Assembly: GCA_034409565.1 (NCBI GenBank)
Contig: DAOUMS010000001.1
Span: 1 to 64,000, forward strand
Origin: E44-bin89 sp034409565
GTDB lineage: Bacteria > Chloroflexota > Dehalococcoidia > Dehalococcoidales > RBG-16-60-22
Reading direction: 5' to 3'
DNA length: 64,000 nucleotides
Below are positions 1 through 9,023 of the stretch, one piece after another (within the stretch, counting starts at the first letter, position 1; each line of letters begins with the position of its first letter). A program made the translations under genes and the position numbers. The notes under the pieces were generated by a model. That model was not told where the DNA came from. It saw only the letters and a program-made list of their open reading frames with translations, and searched no databases.

Positions 1-58
1 TAACGGTTCATCCGCAGAAGTCTTCGGAAGATTATAGTTTCGATATATCAGCCAATAT

Positions 59-124
59 CCCCCTCGAGATGGAGGGAAACACTGTCAGCGCATATGACAT
101 GGTGTTTAGTCCATCGAGAGGGGG
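59..124. repeat. imperfect inverted repeat at left edge
   Basis: Two 15-base arms at 59-73 and 110-124 pair at 13 of 15 positions; the two mismatches lie at the centre of the arms (66-67 against 116-117). The spacer is 36 bases. It lies just beyond the 3' end of the minus-strand PPC gene. There is no T-run on either side, so it is not a clear intrinsic terminator. The function is unknown. Confidence 0.4.
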
Positions 125-162
125 ACACAGGGGGTGAGGTCAGCAAATTTAATGAATTTCTA

Positions 163-660
163 TTATTTGGCTTTGGCGAAGTGGCCCTGCGGGATGCCCA
201 CGCCCATGCCGATGTCCTCGTCCATCTGGCGGATGGTCTCGCCGCCAACGTTCTCCACGATGTAGGCGTCCAGCGTGGCCAGCACCGGGTTCTGCCCGGC
301 TACAATATGCCCGCCGAAGACCGCCCCTTCCTTGTCGGAAAACGTGCCGTGCAGGTGCAGCAGCGTCTGGCCATCGTCTGACTGGAAGATGATGCCGTGC
401 ATGCTCACCACTTCAATCGGGCCGGGGAGGGTCTGGGGGTCGGTGTAGCCGGCACCGAGCTTGGTCTCCGGCTTGGGCGCCAGCACCTGGTAGCATAGCT
501 GCCGGACGCTGCCGATGCCAAAGATTACCGCCCCGTACTTGATGCCGTTCTCCTCGCAGACGGCTTTCAGGCCGTTGGTGATGTCAGTGTGTGTCCTGAG
601 CCGTACCGGAATCAGTTTGCCAGCTTTGCCAAGGGCATAATGTGCTCCAGTTTCTCCCAT
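163..660 (-). CDS. PPC/DUF296 domain protein (AF0104-like)
   Basis: A 165-residue protein that is essentially one PPC (plants and prokaryotes conserved, DUF296) domain. The diagnostic segment is LLHLHGTFSDKEG followed by VFGGHI; its histidines form the metal site in structurally characterised members such as AF0104. Bacterial PPC proteins are small trimeric cytoplasmic proteins of unsettled function; some plant members bind AT-rich DNA, but this one has no AT-hook. An AAGGAGG ribosome site lies about 9 bases before the ATG. It is the last gene of a three-gene minus-strand operon, 35 bases after the pyruvate-kinase-C-like gene. Family assignment is firm and the biochemical role is not. Confidence 0.85.
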   Translation of the reverse strand: MGETGAHYALGKAGKLIPVRLRTHTDITNGLKAVCEENGIKYGAVIFGIGSVRQLCYQVLAPKPETKLGAGYTDPQTLPGPIEVVSMHGIIFQSDDGQTLLHLHGTFSDKEGAVFGGHIVAGQNPVLATLDAYIVENVGGETIRQMDEDIGMGVGIPQGHFAKAK

Positions 661-695
661 ATGCTTTTGACCTCCTTGTATTTTACTGTCAGGCT

Positions 696-1259
696 CTACA
701 AACGCGGTTTGCAGAGTATCTCCTTAACCCTCAAATCAAAGAAGTTCTGGGAGTTCACCGGCGTGAGCACCACCGCGGTATCAGCGCCGTGGCTAGTGCC
801 GCCAATGGCGATGACCTCCTCGTCGGTGCGCACCAGACCGGCGTCCGCCGCCATGACGGCTATCTCGCAGACCACCTTCATGCCCTCGCCGAGGACTCTG
901 AGCGTGCTGGCGGTGAGGTCGCCAATGAGATAGGTGTTGAACTTGTTGCGCACGGCGCGGCTGATGCCGGCAAAAAGATGGGTGCCGGTGAAAATGAGGC
1001 CACCCCCGCTCTCCACTATCCGGCGATTCTCTTCGGTGAACGAGTTAACATTCGGCTCGCGGAAGCCCTGGCTGTGGGAAACCACGACGACTTTGAAACC
1101 TTTCAATGCGGACACTGCCTGGACAGCGGTATCACCCCGCGTTGACGCCACCACCATCGTTTTGATACCGAGTTCCCTGGCCCGCTGCCCGGCAATGCGC
1201 ATCACCTCGTCCGTATTCTCTTTTCCGGGCCGCTCGAAGTAGACGGTCTTTGCTTCCAT
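696..1259 (-). CDS. pyruvate kinase C-terminal-like domain protein (MTH1675/AF0103-like)
   Basis: A 187-residue alpha/beta protein resembling the isolated C-terminal (allosteric) domain of pyruvate kinase, the MTH1675/AF0103 family. Visible cues are the repeated Rossmann-like strands KTMVVASTRGDTA and FKVVVVSHSQGF, the GTHLFAGISRAV segment, and the end DEEVIAIGGTSHGADTAVVL. The catalytic barrel of pyruvate kinase is absent, so it is not a kinase. It starts 14 bases after the FAH-family gene in the same operon, and the next gene is a PPC protein. The same two families are encoded side by side in Archaeoglobus (AF0103-AF0104), which suggests a shared but unknown function. Confidence 0.75.
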   Translation of the reverse strand: MEAKTVYFERPGKENTDEVMRIAGQRARELGIKTMVVASTRGDTAVQAVSALKGFKVVVVSHSQGFREPNVNSFTEENRRIVESGGGLIFTGTHLFAGISRAVRNKFNTYLIGDLTASTLRVLGEGMKVVCEIAVMAADAGLVRTDEEVIAIGGTSHGADTAVVLTPVNSQNFFDLRVKEILCKPRL

Positions 1260-1273
1260 ATTATTTATCTTAA

Positions 1274-2023
1274 TCAGGCGACGGTGTTGCGCAGCGTGCC
1301 GATGCCTCCAATCTTTATCTCAAAGGTATCGCCCGACTTCATCGGGCCTATGCCGACCGGTGTGCCGGTGGCGATAACGTCACCCGGGTAGAGGGTGATA
1401 AATTTCGTGATATAGCTTATCAGGGCGGGGACACCAAAGACAAGGTCACTTGTGTTCACCTTCTGCTTGAGCTCGCCGTTGTGGTACCCGGCTATCTCCG
1501 TGTTGCCCGGGTCGAGCTCGGTCTCAATGCAGGGGCCGATGGGCGAGAACGTGTCCGAACCCTTGGCGCGCGACCACTGTGAGTCTTTGGCCTGCCAGTC
1601 ACGGGCGGTGACGTCGTTGAAGCAAGTGTAGCCCAGGACGTATTTCAGAGCGTCCTTTTCGCTCACCTTCTTTGCCTGGGTTTTTATGACCACGCCAAAC
1701 TCTGTCTCCCAGTCTAGGCGGTCACAGCCGGGGTTTTGAATCTTGTCCTCAGGGCCAATGACCGAGCTGGAAGGTTTGTAGAACATCATCGGCTCCGTGG
1801 GGACGGGATTGTTGGTCTCCTTGCAATGGCTGTAGTAGTTGAGACCAATGGCCACCACCTTGGTCGGCTCGCAAGGTGCCAGGAGCTTCACCTCGCTGAG
1901 CTTGCGGAATTGATTGAGCTTTTTGATTTCAGGAAAGGGTGTACCGTCGATAACCTGGATTTGCTCACCATCCAGGATACCGTACTCGGTTTTGCTGCCG
2001 GTTTTATACCTTACAATTTTCAT
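1274..2023 (-). CDS. fumarylacetoacetate hydrolase (FAH) family protein
   Basis: A 249-residue FAH-superfamily enzyme, the size of bacterial 2-hydroxyhepta-2,4-diene-1,7-dioate isomerase and acylpyruvase types. A short N-terminal domain (1-50) precedes the catalytic fold. Metal ligands are visible in DWETEFGVVI (two Glu) and FNDVTARDWQ (Asp), and the C-terminal signature is VIATGTPVGIGPM. Such enzymes use Mg or Mn to hydrolyse C-C bonds of beta-diketo acids or to decarboxylate and isomerise ring-cleavage products; the substrate cannot be told. It is the first gene of the minus-strand operon and diverges from argJ. No strong ribosome site is visible before the ATG. Confidence 0.88.
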   Translation of the reverse strand: MKIVRYKTGSKTEYGILDGEQIQVIDGTPFPEIKKLNQFRKLSEVKLLAPCEPTKVVAIGLNYYSHCKETNNPVPTEPMMFYKPSSSVIGPEDKIQNPGCDRLDWETEFGVVIKTQAKKVSEKDALKYVLGYTCFNDVTARDWQAKDSQWSRAKGSDTFSPIGPCIETELDPGNTEIAGYHNGELKQKVNTSDLVFGVPALISYITKFITLYPGDVIATGTPVGIGPMKSGDTFEIKIGGIGTLRNTVA

Positions 2024-2035
2024 AGCGGCTTAAGT

Positions 2036-2062
2036 TTATCATTGCCATTTTGAGGATGTCAA
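2036..2062 (-). promoter_or_regulatory. possible promoter of the FAH operon
   Basis: On the minus strand TTGACA (2057-2062) is followed after 15 bases by TGATAA (2036-2041), or after 16 bases by GATAAA. The -35 box is perfect but the -10 box and spacing are imperfect, so this is tentative. It lies about 15-40 bases upstream of the FAH start. Confidence 0.35.
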
Positions 2063-2118
2063 ATTGGCTCTGATAAGCCTGCGTTGCTTTGACAGGCACG
2101 TTATGATATATTTGGGTA

Positions 2119-3324
2119 ATGAACGCCGGATTCGAGTTTATCTCTTCAGGTACGGTTACTTCACCAAATGGTTTCACCGCCGGGGCCACGGAGGCGGGTA
2201 TCAAACAGGAGAAAAAGCTTGACCTGGCGATACTGGCTTCGGAAGCGCCCTGCGTGGCGGCGGGGCTGTTCACCAGCAACCGGATTAAAGCGGCACCGGT
2301 GGTGCTGTGCCGGCAGCGCCTTTCCCGGGGGAGGGCGAGCGGAGTCGTCATCAACAGCGGCTGTGCCAACGCCTGTACCGGCGAACAGGGACTGGCCGAT
2401 GCTGAAGAGACGGCCGGGCTGGCGGCTGCGTTAATCGGCACCACGCCTGACCAGGTTCTGGTGGCGAGCACCGGCGTCATCGGGCAGATGCTGCCCATGG
2501 CGCGACTGCGCAGCGCTATAAAGCAGATTAAACTCAATCGCGAAGGGGGACATGGGCTGGCCAGGGCCATCATGACCACGGATACGGTGCCCAAAGAGGC
2601 GGCGGTAAGGGTCAAAGAGGGCGGCTATACTATCGGTGGTGCCGCTAAAGGGTCAGGTATGATTCACCCCGACCTGGCCACGTTTCTCTGCTTCCTGACT
2701 ACGGATGCCAGGGTCGACCCCGGCTTTCTCCAATCGGCGCTCAAAGAGGCGGCGGACGTCTCCTTCAATATGGTCTCCATTGACGGTGATACCAGCACCA
2801 ACGACACGCTGCTGTTGCTGGCCAGCGGCATGGCCGGCAACGGGGTTATTTTTTCGGGCACGGCGGAGGCGGCAGTATTCCAGCAGGCCCTAGATGGGCT
2901 CTGCATTAATCTGGCAAAGGCGATAGCCCGCGATGGCGAAGGGGCGACCAAGCTGTTTGAGATAACGGTGCAGGGTGCGCTGGACAGGGCAGCGGCGCGG
3001 CAGCTAGCCCGGACGGTGGTCAGCTCGCCGCTGGTGAAGACCGCCATATACGGGAACGACCCCAACTGGGGGAGAATTTTAGCGGCGGCGGGGAGGAGTG
3101 GCGCAGAGGTCGAAGAGTCGAAAATAGACCTATACCTGGATGATATCTGCCTGTTTAAAGCGGGCCACCCGCAGCCGTTTGACCACGCCGAAGCGGTAAA
3201 ACATATAAACCAGACCGAGGTAACCTTTGTATTAAATCTCAACCTGGGAGATGGCGGCGCCGTTGCCTGGGGCTGCGATTTGACCGAGAACTACGCGGAA
3301 ATCAACAGCCACTATACAACCTGA
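2119..3324 (+). CDS. argJ: bifunctional ornithine acetyltransferase / N-acetylglutamate synthase
   Basis: ArgJ transfers the acetyl group from N-acetylornithine to glutamate, recycling acetyl in arginine synthesis; bifunctional forms also use acetyl-CoA. The 401-residue length is normal. The autoprocessing site is visible as KGSGMIHPDLAT, with the Ala187-Thr188 bond predicted to be cleaved and Thr188 becoming the nucleophile. The C-terminal NDPNWGRILAAAGRSG signature is also present. It is the first gene of the arginine operon, followed 18 bases later by argB. argC, often upstream of argJ, is not in this window. Mono- versus bifunctional activity cannot be decided from sequence alone. Confidence 0.95.
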   Translation: MNAGFEFISSGTVTSPNGFTAGATEAGIKQEKKLDLAILASEAPCVAAGLFTSNRIKAAPVVLCRQRLSRGRASGVVINSGCANACTGEQGLADAEETAGLAAALIGTTPDQVLVASTGVIGQMLPMARLRSAIKQIKLNREGGHGLARAIMTTDTVPKEAAVRVKEGGYTIGGAAKGSGMIHPDLATFLCFLTTDARVDPGFLQSALKEAADVSFNMVSIDGDTSTNDTLLLLASGMAGNGVIFSGTAEAAVFQQALDGLCINLAKAIARDGEGATKLFEITVQGALDRAAARQLARTVVSSPLVKTAIYGNDPNWGRILAAAGRSGAEVEESKIDLYLDDICLFKAGHPQPFDHAEAVKHINQTEVTFVLNLNLGDGGAVAWGCDLTENYAEINSHYTT

Positions 3325-3342
3325 GGTACCGGGGATACTGGC

Positions 3343-4134
3343 ATGGAACGCAATCCAATTATTGTCGTGAAGATTGGCGGGGTGGTGCTGGGGAGCAACG
3401 ACACCACCATTGAGGATATCGTCTACCTGCAGCAGCAGGGCAAACGACTGGTGGTGGTGCACGGCGGCGGCAAGCTGATTACCGAGTGGCTGAAGATGCA
3501 TGGCGTGTCCACTCAGTTTGTCGGCGGCCAGCGGGTAACCGATAAAAATTCGCTGGCGGTGGCGGTGGCGGTAATGGCCGGGCTGGTCAACAAGGAAATC
3601 GTGGCTGCACTCAACCAGCTTGGCGGTCGCGCCATAGGCATTAGTGGTGCCGATGGTGGCCTGGCACAGTGCCGAATAGAAGACGAAAAACTGGGCTATG
3701 TCGGCCAGGTGGTCAGGGTAAACACGGGACTGCTGGAGACACTGCTGCAGGCAGGCCATGTGCCGGTGATTTCTCCGCTGGGCCTTTATGCCTTTGACCG
3801 GCCTGAAGGCGCGCCACATATACTCAACATCAACGGTGATATATTCGCCGGTGAGGTAGCGGCCGCCATTGGCGCCGAGCAGCTCATCTTCCTGACCGAT
3901 GTGCCCGGTATTTGTGACCGGTCAGGCAACCTGCTGTCCAGACTGTCCGCCAGAGAAGCGGAAGGGCTGGTCGCGTCAGGCGTCGCTTCTGGAGGCATGA
4001 TTCCCAAGATACGGGGCTGTGTCCGGGTGGTGGCGACGGCTGCGGTGACATGCATCATTGACGGCCGGCAGCTGCACGCCCTGCGGCAGCAACTTGAAGG
4101 GCATGGCGGCGGCACCACGATATATAGTGACTAA
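3343..4134 (+). CDS. argB: acetylglutamate kinase
   Basis: ArgB phosphorylates N-acetylglutamate with ATP in the cytoplasm, the second step of arginine synthesis. At 263 residues it is of the shorter type. The amino-acid-kinase fold is shown by VVKIGGVVLG at the N-terminus, the glycine-rich LVVVHGGGKLITEWL loop, the ISGADGG segment, and the C-terminal VASGGMIPKI motif that contributes to nucleotide binding. It lacks the long N-terminal helix typical of arginine-inhibited hexameric NAGKs, starting almost directly with the first strand, so feedback inhibition by arginine is doubtful (inference). It sits 18 bases after argJ and about 80 bases before argD. Confidence 0.95.
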   Translation: MERNPIIVVKIGGVVLGSNDTTIEDIVYLQQQGKRLVVVHGGGKLITEWLKMHGVSTQFVGGQRVTDKNSLAVAVAVMAGLVNKEIVAALNQLGGRAIGISGADGGLAQCRIEDEKLGYVGQVVRVNTGLLETLLQAGHVPVISPLGLYAFDRPEGAPHILNINGDIFAGEVAAAIGAEQLIFLTDVPGICDRSGNLLSRLSAREAEGLVASGVASGGMIPKIRGCVRVVATAAVTCIIDGRQLHALRQQLEGHGGGTTIYSD

Positions 4135-4216
4135 GCAGGGGGTGAGGTAGATAAAAACCCTCTTAACAAAGTAAAATGAAATTCAGGTTTTTGGGAGAAC
4201 GTTCAGGAGAGTGAGA

Positions 4217-5398
4217 ATGAGCAAGTGGCAGGAACTGGAAAGCAAATATTATATGCATGTCGTTAACCGGGTGCCGGTGACGCTGGTCAAAGGCGAAGGG
4301 GCGAGGGTATGGGATGATAATGGGCGCGAGTATCTGGACTTTGTTGCCGGCTGGGCGGTCAACAGCCTCGGGCACTGTCATCCCGTGGTGGCCAAGGCGC
4401 TGGCGGAACAGGCGCACACCCTCATTCAGGTTTCAAACCAGTTCTATACCATTCCGCAGCTGCAGCTGGCCGAGATACTGGTGCAGCACAGTTGCCTGGA
4501 TAAGGTCTTTATCAGCAACAGCGGTGCCGAGGCCAATGAAGGGGCGGTCAAGCTGGCGCGACGCTATGGCAAGCTCCATCGCAACGGCGCCTATGAAGTT
4601 ATCAGCGCCAATGGGTCATTTCACGGTCGCACCCTGGGCATGGTGGCCGCGTCCGGACAGGCCAAACACCAGGAGCCATTTCGACCCCTCCCCGCCGGTT
4701 TCGTCAACGTGGAGTACAATAACGTTGCGGCCATAAAGTCGGCCACTACCGATAAGACCTGTGCTGTCATTCTGGAGCCATTGCAGGGCGAGGGCGGGGT
4801 CAACGTGCCCGCTGATGATTACCTGAAAAAAGTGAAGGCATGGTGCGAGGAGAAGGGCATTCTTTTAATCCTTGATGAGATTCAGACCGGCGTTGGCCGG
4901 CTGGGCACCCTCTTTGCTTATGAGCAGTACGGCGTTGAGCCTGATGTTATGACCCTGGCCAAAGGCATGGGCAGCGGAGTACCCATCGGGATGATAATGG
5001 TCAAGGACAGCGCCAACGCGTTTGTTCCCGGCGACCACGGCTCAACTTTCGGGGGAAATCCCCTGACCTGCGCCGCTGCTTATGCGACCTTGAAATATAT
5101 CATTGAGAACAATGTGGCGGATAATGCCCGGAAGGTGGGGCAGTATTTCACCGGCCGGCTGCAGGAGCTTAAGGGCAAACACAGTTTTATCACCGAGGTT
5201 AGAGGTAAAGGCTTGCTTCTGGCGGTGGAGTTTGACGGTGAGATTGCCGCCGATGTGCTGCAGGCCTGTCTGGAGAACGGTCTTCTGGTCAACCGGGTGA
5301 AGCCCAATGCCCTGCGGTTCATGCCGCCACTGATTATTGGCCACGGTGAGGTGGATGAGGCGGTACATATCCTGGATAAGGTCCTGGCAGGGGTATAA
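4217..5398 (+). CDS. argD: acetylornithine aminotransferase
   Basis: A class III PLP-dependent aminotransferase that converts N-acetylglutamate semialdehyde to N-acetylornithine. Family marks are NSGAEANEGAVKLARRYG, FHGRTLG, the ILDEIQTGVGRLG segment carrying the PLP-contacting Asp, and TLAKGMGSGVPIG with the Schiff-base lysine. I place the start at the ATG at 4217, because AGGAG ends 7 bases before it; the in-frame GTG at 4211 is too close to that site. Related enzymes can also act on succinyldiaminopimelate, so a role in lysine synthesis is possible, but operon context favours arginine. Confidence 0.93.
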   Translation: MSKWQELESKYYMHVVNRVPVTLVKGEGARVWDDNGREYLDFVAGWAVNSLGHCHPVVAKALAEQAHTLIQVSNQFYTIPQLQLAEILVQHSCLDKVFISNSGAEANEGAVKLARRYGKLHRNGAYEVISANGSFHGRTLGMVAASGQAKHQEPFRPLPAGFVNVEYNNVAAIKSATTDKTCAVILEPLQGEGGVNVPADDYLKKVKAWCEEKGILLILDEIQTGVGRLGTLFAYEQYGVEPDVMTLAKGMGSGVPIGMIMVKDSANAFVPGDHGSTFGGNPLTCAAAYATLKYIIENNVADNARKVGQYFTGRLQELKGKHSFITEVRGKGLLLAVEFDGEIAADVLQACLENGLLVNRVKPNALRFMPPLIIGHGEVDEAVHILDKVLAGV

Positions 5399-5432
5399 GG
5401 GGGTATTCCCGAAAAAGAAAAAATATGCCATA

Positions 5433-6359
5433 ATGGTAAGAACAATGAAGGTAAACTTCCGCAAGCTTGGCATCATTATCGCTCTGGCTACGGTGGTGCT
5501 GCTTGGTGCGCTTTTCCTCGCTTTTTCCTATATTGATATTGGCATTACCGGTCTGGCTGGTGACGAAGCAAAGTCGGTAGCGATGGCTGACTTATCGGAG
5601 ATTCCGGAGTCGGTTAAGGAAGACGCCGCGGCTCTGGCGACGGAGCTGTATGGCGATTACCAGGATAAGTATGATGAATTCGTCAACCAGTTACTGACCG
5701 CCTACGTCGAGGCGAAAGACCAGGACTTCGTCGTTATCTTCAATCCGGGGGGCTGGGGGACCAAAATACTGGATAATTCACCGGGGTGGTCTGAAATCTG
5801 CCAAGGCATTGAGATGGAGCTGGATAAGCTGGGATATTCCTCGCTGGTGCTTGACTACCAGCGTACGGCCAGAAGTTTAAGAGGTATAGATAAGGAACTG
5901 GTAGAACTGTTCTCCGTTTATCCTTCCAAAGCCGAAACCCTAGCCAGAAGGGTGGAATTCCTCACCAGGAATGTTCCCGAATTGAAAGTCATCGTGGCCG
6001 GGGAGAGTATTGGCACTGTTATTTCAGATACGGTAATGGCTATGTTACGGGACAACCCCAGGGTATACAGCATTCAGACCGGGCCCCCGTTCTGGCACAG
6101 ACAGATGACTCAGGAAAGGACGCTCGTACTGGATACGAATGGCCAGGTTCCTGATGCCTTCAGCCATGGTGATATACCAGCCATGCTCATTACCAGCTTG
6201 AAAGCGCTCTTTGGCGTGTCCTTAACGGAGGACGAGGAGGCCGGTCGCGTTTTCTATTTTATACGGGCGCCCGGGCATGACTATAACTGGCAATATCCCG
6301 GGGTTAACTTGAAAATAGCCGATTTCCTGGAAGAGAATTTCAGCGTAGATAGTAAATAG
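5433..6359 (+). CDS. membrane-anchored alpha/beta-hydrolase-like protein
   Basis: I do not recognise a named family. From the ATG at 5433 the protein has about 308 residues. A single hydrophobic helix (IIIALATVVLLGALFLAF) follows a basic N-terminus, so it is a signal anchor or signal peptide without a lipobox. The exported part carries GESIG, matching the GxSxG nucleophile elbow of alpha/beta hydrolases, and a late APGHDYNW that could supply the catalytic His. An FNPGGWG loop near the start of the fold could form the oxyanion region. It is placed between argD and argG, 34 bases after argD and 25 before argG, in the same direction. Nothing links it to arginine chemistry. Serine hydrolase activity is inferred. 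Confidence 0.6.
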   Translation: MVRTMKVNFRKLGIIIALATVVLLGALFLAFSYIDIGITGLAGDEAKSVAMADLSEIPESVKEDAAALATELYGDYQDKYDEFVNQLLTAYVEAKDQDFVVIFNPGGWGTKILDNSPGWSEICQGIEMELDKLGYSSLVLDYQRTARSLRGIDKELVELFSVYPSKAETLARRVEFLTRNVPELKVIVAGESIGTVISDTVMAMLRDNPRVYSIQTGPPFWHRQMTQERTLVLDTNGQVPDAFSHGDIPAMLITSLKALFGVSLTEDEEAGRVFYFIRAPGHDYNWQYPGVNLKIADFLEENFSVDSK

Positions 6360-6384
6360 CAAGTAACTAGGGGGAGGTTTTGCG

Positions 6385-7596
6385 GTGTCGGGAAAAGTGG
6401 TGCTGGCCTACAGTGGGGGCCTTGATACCTCGGTGGCTATCAGGTGGCTCAAGGAGAACTATAACCTAGAGGTGGTTGCCCTGACGGCTGACGTGGGCAA
6501 CGAGCGTGACTTAACCGTCATTAAAGAGAAAGCGCTCAAAGTTGGTGCCATAAAGGCGGTGGTCATTGATGCCCAAGAGCTTTTTGTCAAGCATTTTATT
6601 CTTCCGGCGCTGAAGGCGGACGCACTCTATGAAGGGCAGTACCCGCTGGCAACGGCCCTCTCCCGGCCACTCATCGGCAAGCTGCTGGCGGATGTGGCGC
6701 GTGATGAGGAAGCGGTGGCGGTGGCTCATGGCTGCACGGGCAAGGGCAACGACCAGGTGAGAATCGAGGTGAGCGTGAATGCGCTCGCCCCCGATTTAAA
6801 AGTTATCGCTCCCGCCCGGGAATGGGGCATGACGCGGGAGGAGACCATTAAATACGCCGAAGAGCATGGCATACCGGTGCCGGTCACCGTTTCCAGCCCC
6901 TATTCCACTGATGAGAACCTCTGGGGGCGGAGTATCGAGTGTGGGGTTTTGGAAGACCCGTGGACGGAGCCGCCTGAGGACGCTTTTACTTGGACGAAAT
7001 CACCCGGAGAGGCACCGGATAAACCGGGATACGTGGAGATTGGCTTCGAGCAGGGCGCCCCGGTTTCTCTTGACGGCAAGAAGATGGACGGCATCACGCT
7101 CATTCAGACCCTGAACGAAATGGCCGGAAGCCATGGTGTGGGCCGCATTGACCATGTGGAAAACCGTCTGGTGGGCATCAAATCGAGAGAGATATACGAG
7201 GTGCCGGCGGCCATGGTGCTTCTCCAGGCGCATCAGGCATTGCAGGCGCTGACGTTGGCCAAAGAACAGTTGCGCTTCAAGCAGAAAGTAGCCATGGAAT
7301 ATGCTGACCTTATCTACAATGGTCTGTGGTTTACCTCGCTGCATGAGGATCTGGCGGCCTATATTGAGTCATCACAGCGCCATGTTACTGGTACAGTAAG
7401 GCTCAAACTGTTCAAGGGGAGTTGTAGCGTGGTGGGGCGAAAATCACCTCATTCACTGTACAGCTATGGTCTGGCTACATACGATAAAGGGGATGTCTTC
7501 GACCAGAGTGCCGCGGCCGGCTTCATCCACATCTGGGGGCTGCCGGTGAAAACCCAGGCTCAGGTACAGGGCACGGGCCAATTGGGGAAGAGCTGA
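6385..7596 (+). CDS. argG: argininosuccinate synthase
   Basis: ArgG joins citrulline and aspartate using ATP. The 403-residue protein begins with the N-type ATP pyrophosphatase P-loop (VVLAYSGGLDTSVAIRWL) and contains AVAHGCTGKGNDQVRIE, the citrulline/aspartate-binding DENLWGRSIECGVLEDP and the C-terminal SPHSLYSYGLATYDKGDVFDQ region typical of the family. Length is normal. The start is a GTG with GGGGAGG about 8 bases upstream. It is followed by argH after a single base, so the two are almost certainly translationally coupled. argF, needed to make citrulline, is not in the window. Confidence 0.96.
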   Translation: MSGKVVLAYSGGLDTSVAIRWLKENYNLEVVALTADVGNERDLTVIKEKALKVGAIKAVVIDAQELFVKHFILPALKADALYEGQYPLATALSRPLIGKLLADVARDEEAVAVAHGCTGKGNDQVRIEVSVNALAPDLKVIAPAREWGMTREETIKYAEEHGIPVPVTVSSPYSTDENLWGRSIECGVLEDPWTEPPEDAFTWTKSPGEAPDKPGYVEIGFEQGAPVSLDGKKMDGITLIQTLNEMAGSHGVGRIDHVENRLVGIKSREIYEVPAAMVLLQAHQALQALTLAKEQLRFKQKVAMEYADLIYNGLWFTSLHEDLAAYIESSQRHVTGTVRLKLFKGSCSVVGRKSPHSLYSYGLATYDKGDVFDQSAAAGFIHIWGLPVKTQAQVQGTGQLGKS

Positions 7597-7597
7597 T

Positions 7598-8974
7598 ATG
7601 AGCCACATCAGGGGACGCTTTCAGAAGGCGGCGGACAAAAAGGTCGCCGACTATACGTCATCTCTGCCCTTTGACGGGAGGTTATACCGCTACGATATTG
7701 TCGGCAGCATTGCCCATGCCCGGATGCTGGCCCGGCAGGGAATCATCTCCAGACCTGACTCCGTGCTCATCGTTCAGGGCCTTGAGTCCATCCGGCAGGA
7801 GATAGAGCAGGGCAAATTTGAATTTAAGGCCGAGCTGGAAGACATCCACATGGCCATCGAGGCCCGCCTGATGGAGAAAGTGGGCGAAGTCGGTGGCAGG
7901 CTCCACACCGCCCGCTCGCGGAACGACCAGATAGCCCTGGACTTACGCCTTTATATCCGGGAAGCCATTGCTGGCACTATAGATAATATTCGGGGACTGC
8001 AGCGCGCTCTGGTAAACCTGGCCGAAACCAGCATGGATGTGGTGATGCCAGGATATACCCATCTGCAGCCGGCACAGCCTGTGTTGCTGGCACATCACCT
8101 TCTGGCCTATTTTGAAATGCTGCAGCGGGATGTTGACCGCTTTAACGGTTGCCGGAAACGGGCCGATGTTATGCCCCTGGGCAGCGGGGCGCTGGCCGGC
8201 GTTGCTTACAGTGTGGACCGCGAGCTCCTGGCACGTGAGCTTGGCTTCAGTCAGATAAGCCAGAACAGCCTCGATGCTGTCTCGGATAGAGATTTCGTCC
8301 TCGAGTATGAAGCTGCCGCCAGTATCTGCATGATGCACCTGTCAAGGCTGGCGGGGGAAATCGTTATCTGGTCTTCGGCCGAGTTTGGTTTTATCGAGCT
8401 TGATGAGGCGTACGCCACCGGCAGCAGCATTATGCCCCAGAAGAAAAACCCGGATGTGGCCGAGCTTCTCCGCGGCAAAACCGGGCGCGTGTATGGTCAT
8501 CTGGTGGCTTTTCTGACCACGATGAAAGCGCTGCCCCTCGCCTATAACCGGGACCTTCAGGAAGATAAAGAGGGGCTTTTTGATACCGTGGACACGCTGC
8601 TGGCATCGCTCGATATATGCGCCAGCATGATAGCCACCTTGAAAGTGAATAAGGAAAGGGCGGCAGAGGCGGCCGGGCGGGGCTACATTCTGGCCACCGA
8701 TCTGGCGGACTACCTGGTCAAGAAAGGGGAAGCCTTCCGCCATGCCCATGAGATAGTGGGCAAGCTGGTCAGTTATGCGGTGAAGAAGGGGAAATCTTTG
8801 CCGGAACTCAGCTTTGCTGAATACAGTAACTTCTCCCCGTTATTCGGCGAGGACGTTTATTCGATTACGGTGGAGTCGTCCCTGGCGGCGAGGGATGTGC
8901 TTGGCGGCACCGCGCCGAGGCGCGTGGCACAGGCACTGGCCGCTGCCAAAAAAGCCCTTGGGCCGGGGAATTGA
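7598..8974 (+). CDS. argH: argininosuccinate lyase
   Basis: ArgH splits argininosuccinate into arginine and fumarate, the last step of the pathway. The 458-residue length is typical. It belongs to the fumarase/aspartase superfamily: GRLHTARSRNDQIALDLRL, MPGYTHLQPAQPV (catalytic His region), and the mobile signature loop GSSIMPQKKNPDVAELLRGK with its catalytic serine are all present. The start ATG is separated by one base from the argG stop. It is the last gene of the operon and converges on rpmB; the roughly 50-base gap contains no convincing hairpin terminator. Confidence 0.96.
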   Translation: MSHIRGRFQKAADKKVADYTSSLPFDGRLYRYDIVGSIAHARMLARQGIISRPDSVLIVQGLESIRQEIEQGKFEFKAELEDIHMAIEARLMEKVGEVGGRLHTARSRNDQIALDLRLYIREAIAGTIDNIRGLQRALVNLAETSMDVVMPGYTHLQPAQPVLLAHHLLAYFEMLQRDVDRFNGCRKRADVMPLGSGALAGVAYSVDRELLARELGFSQISQNSLDAVSDRDFVLEYEAAASICMMHLSRLAGEIVIWSSAEFGFIELDEAYATGSSIMPQKKNPDVAELLRGKTGRVYGHLVAFLTTMKALPLAYNRDLQEDKEGLFDTVDTLLASLDICASMIATLKVNKERAAEAAGRGYILATDLADYLVKKGEAFRHAHEIVGKLVSYAVKKGKSLPELSFAEYSNFSPLFGEDVYSITVESSLAARDVLGGTAPRRVAQALAAAKKALGPGN

Positions 8975-9023
8975 AAATATCCCGCTCTTTTAACAGGGTG
9001 GGCAAATCAGGGGGTAATAGAAG

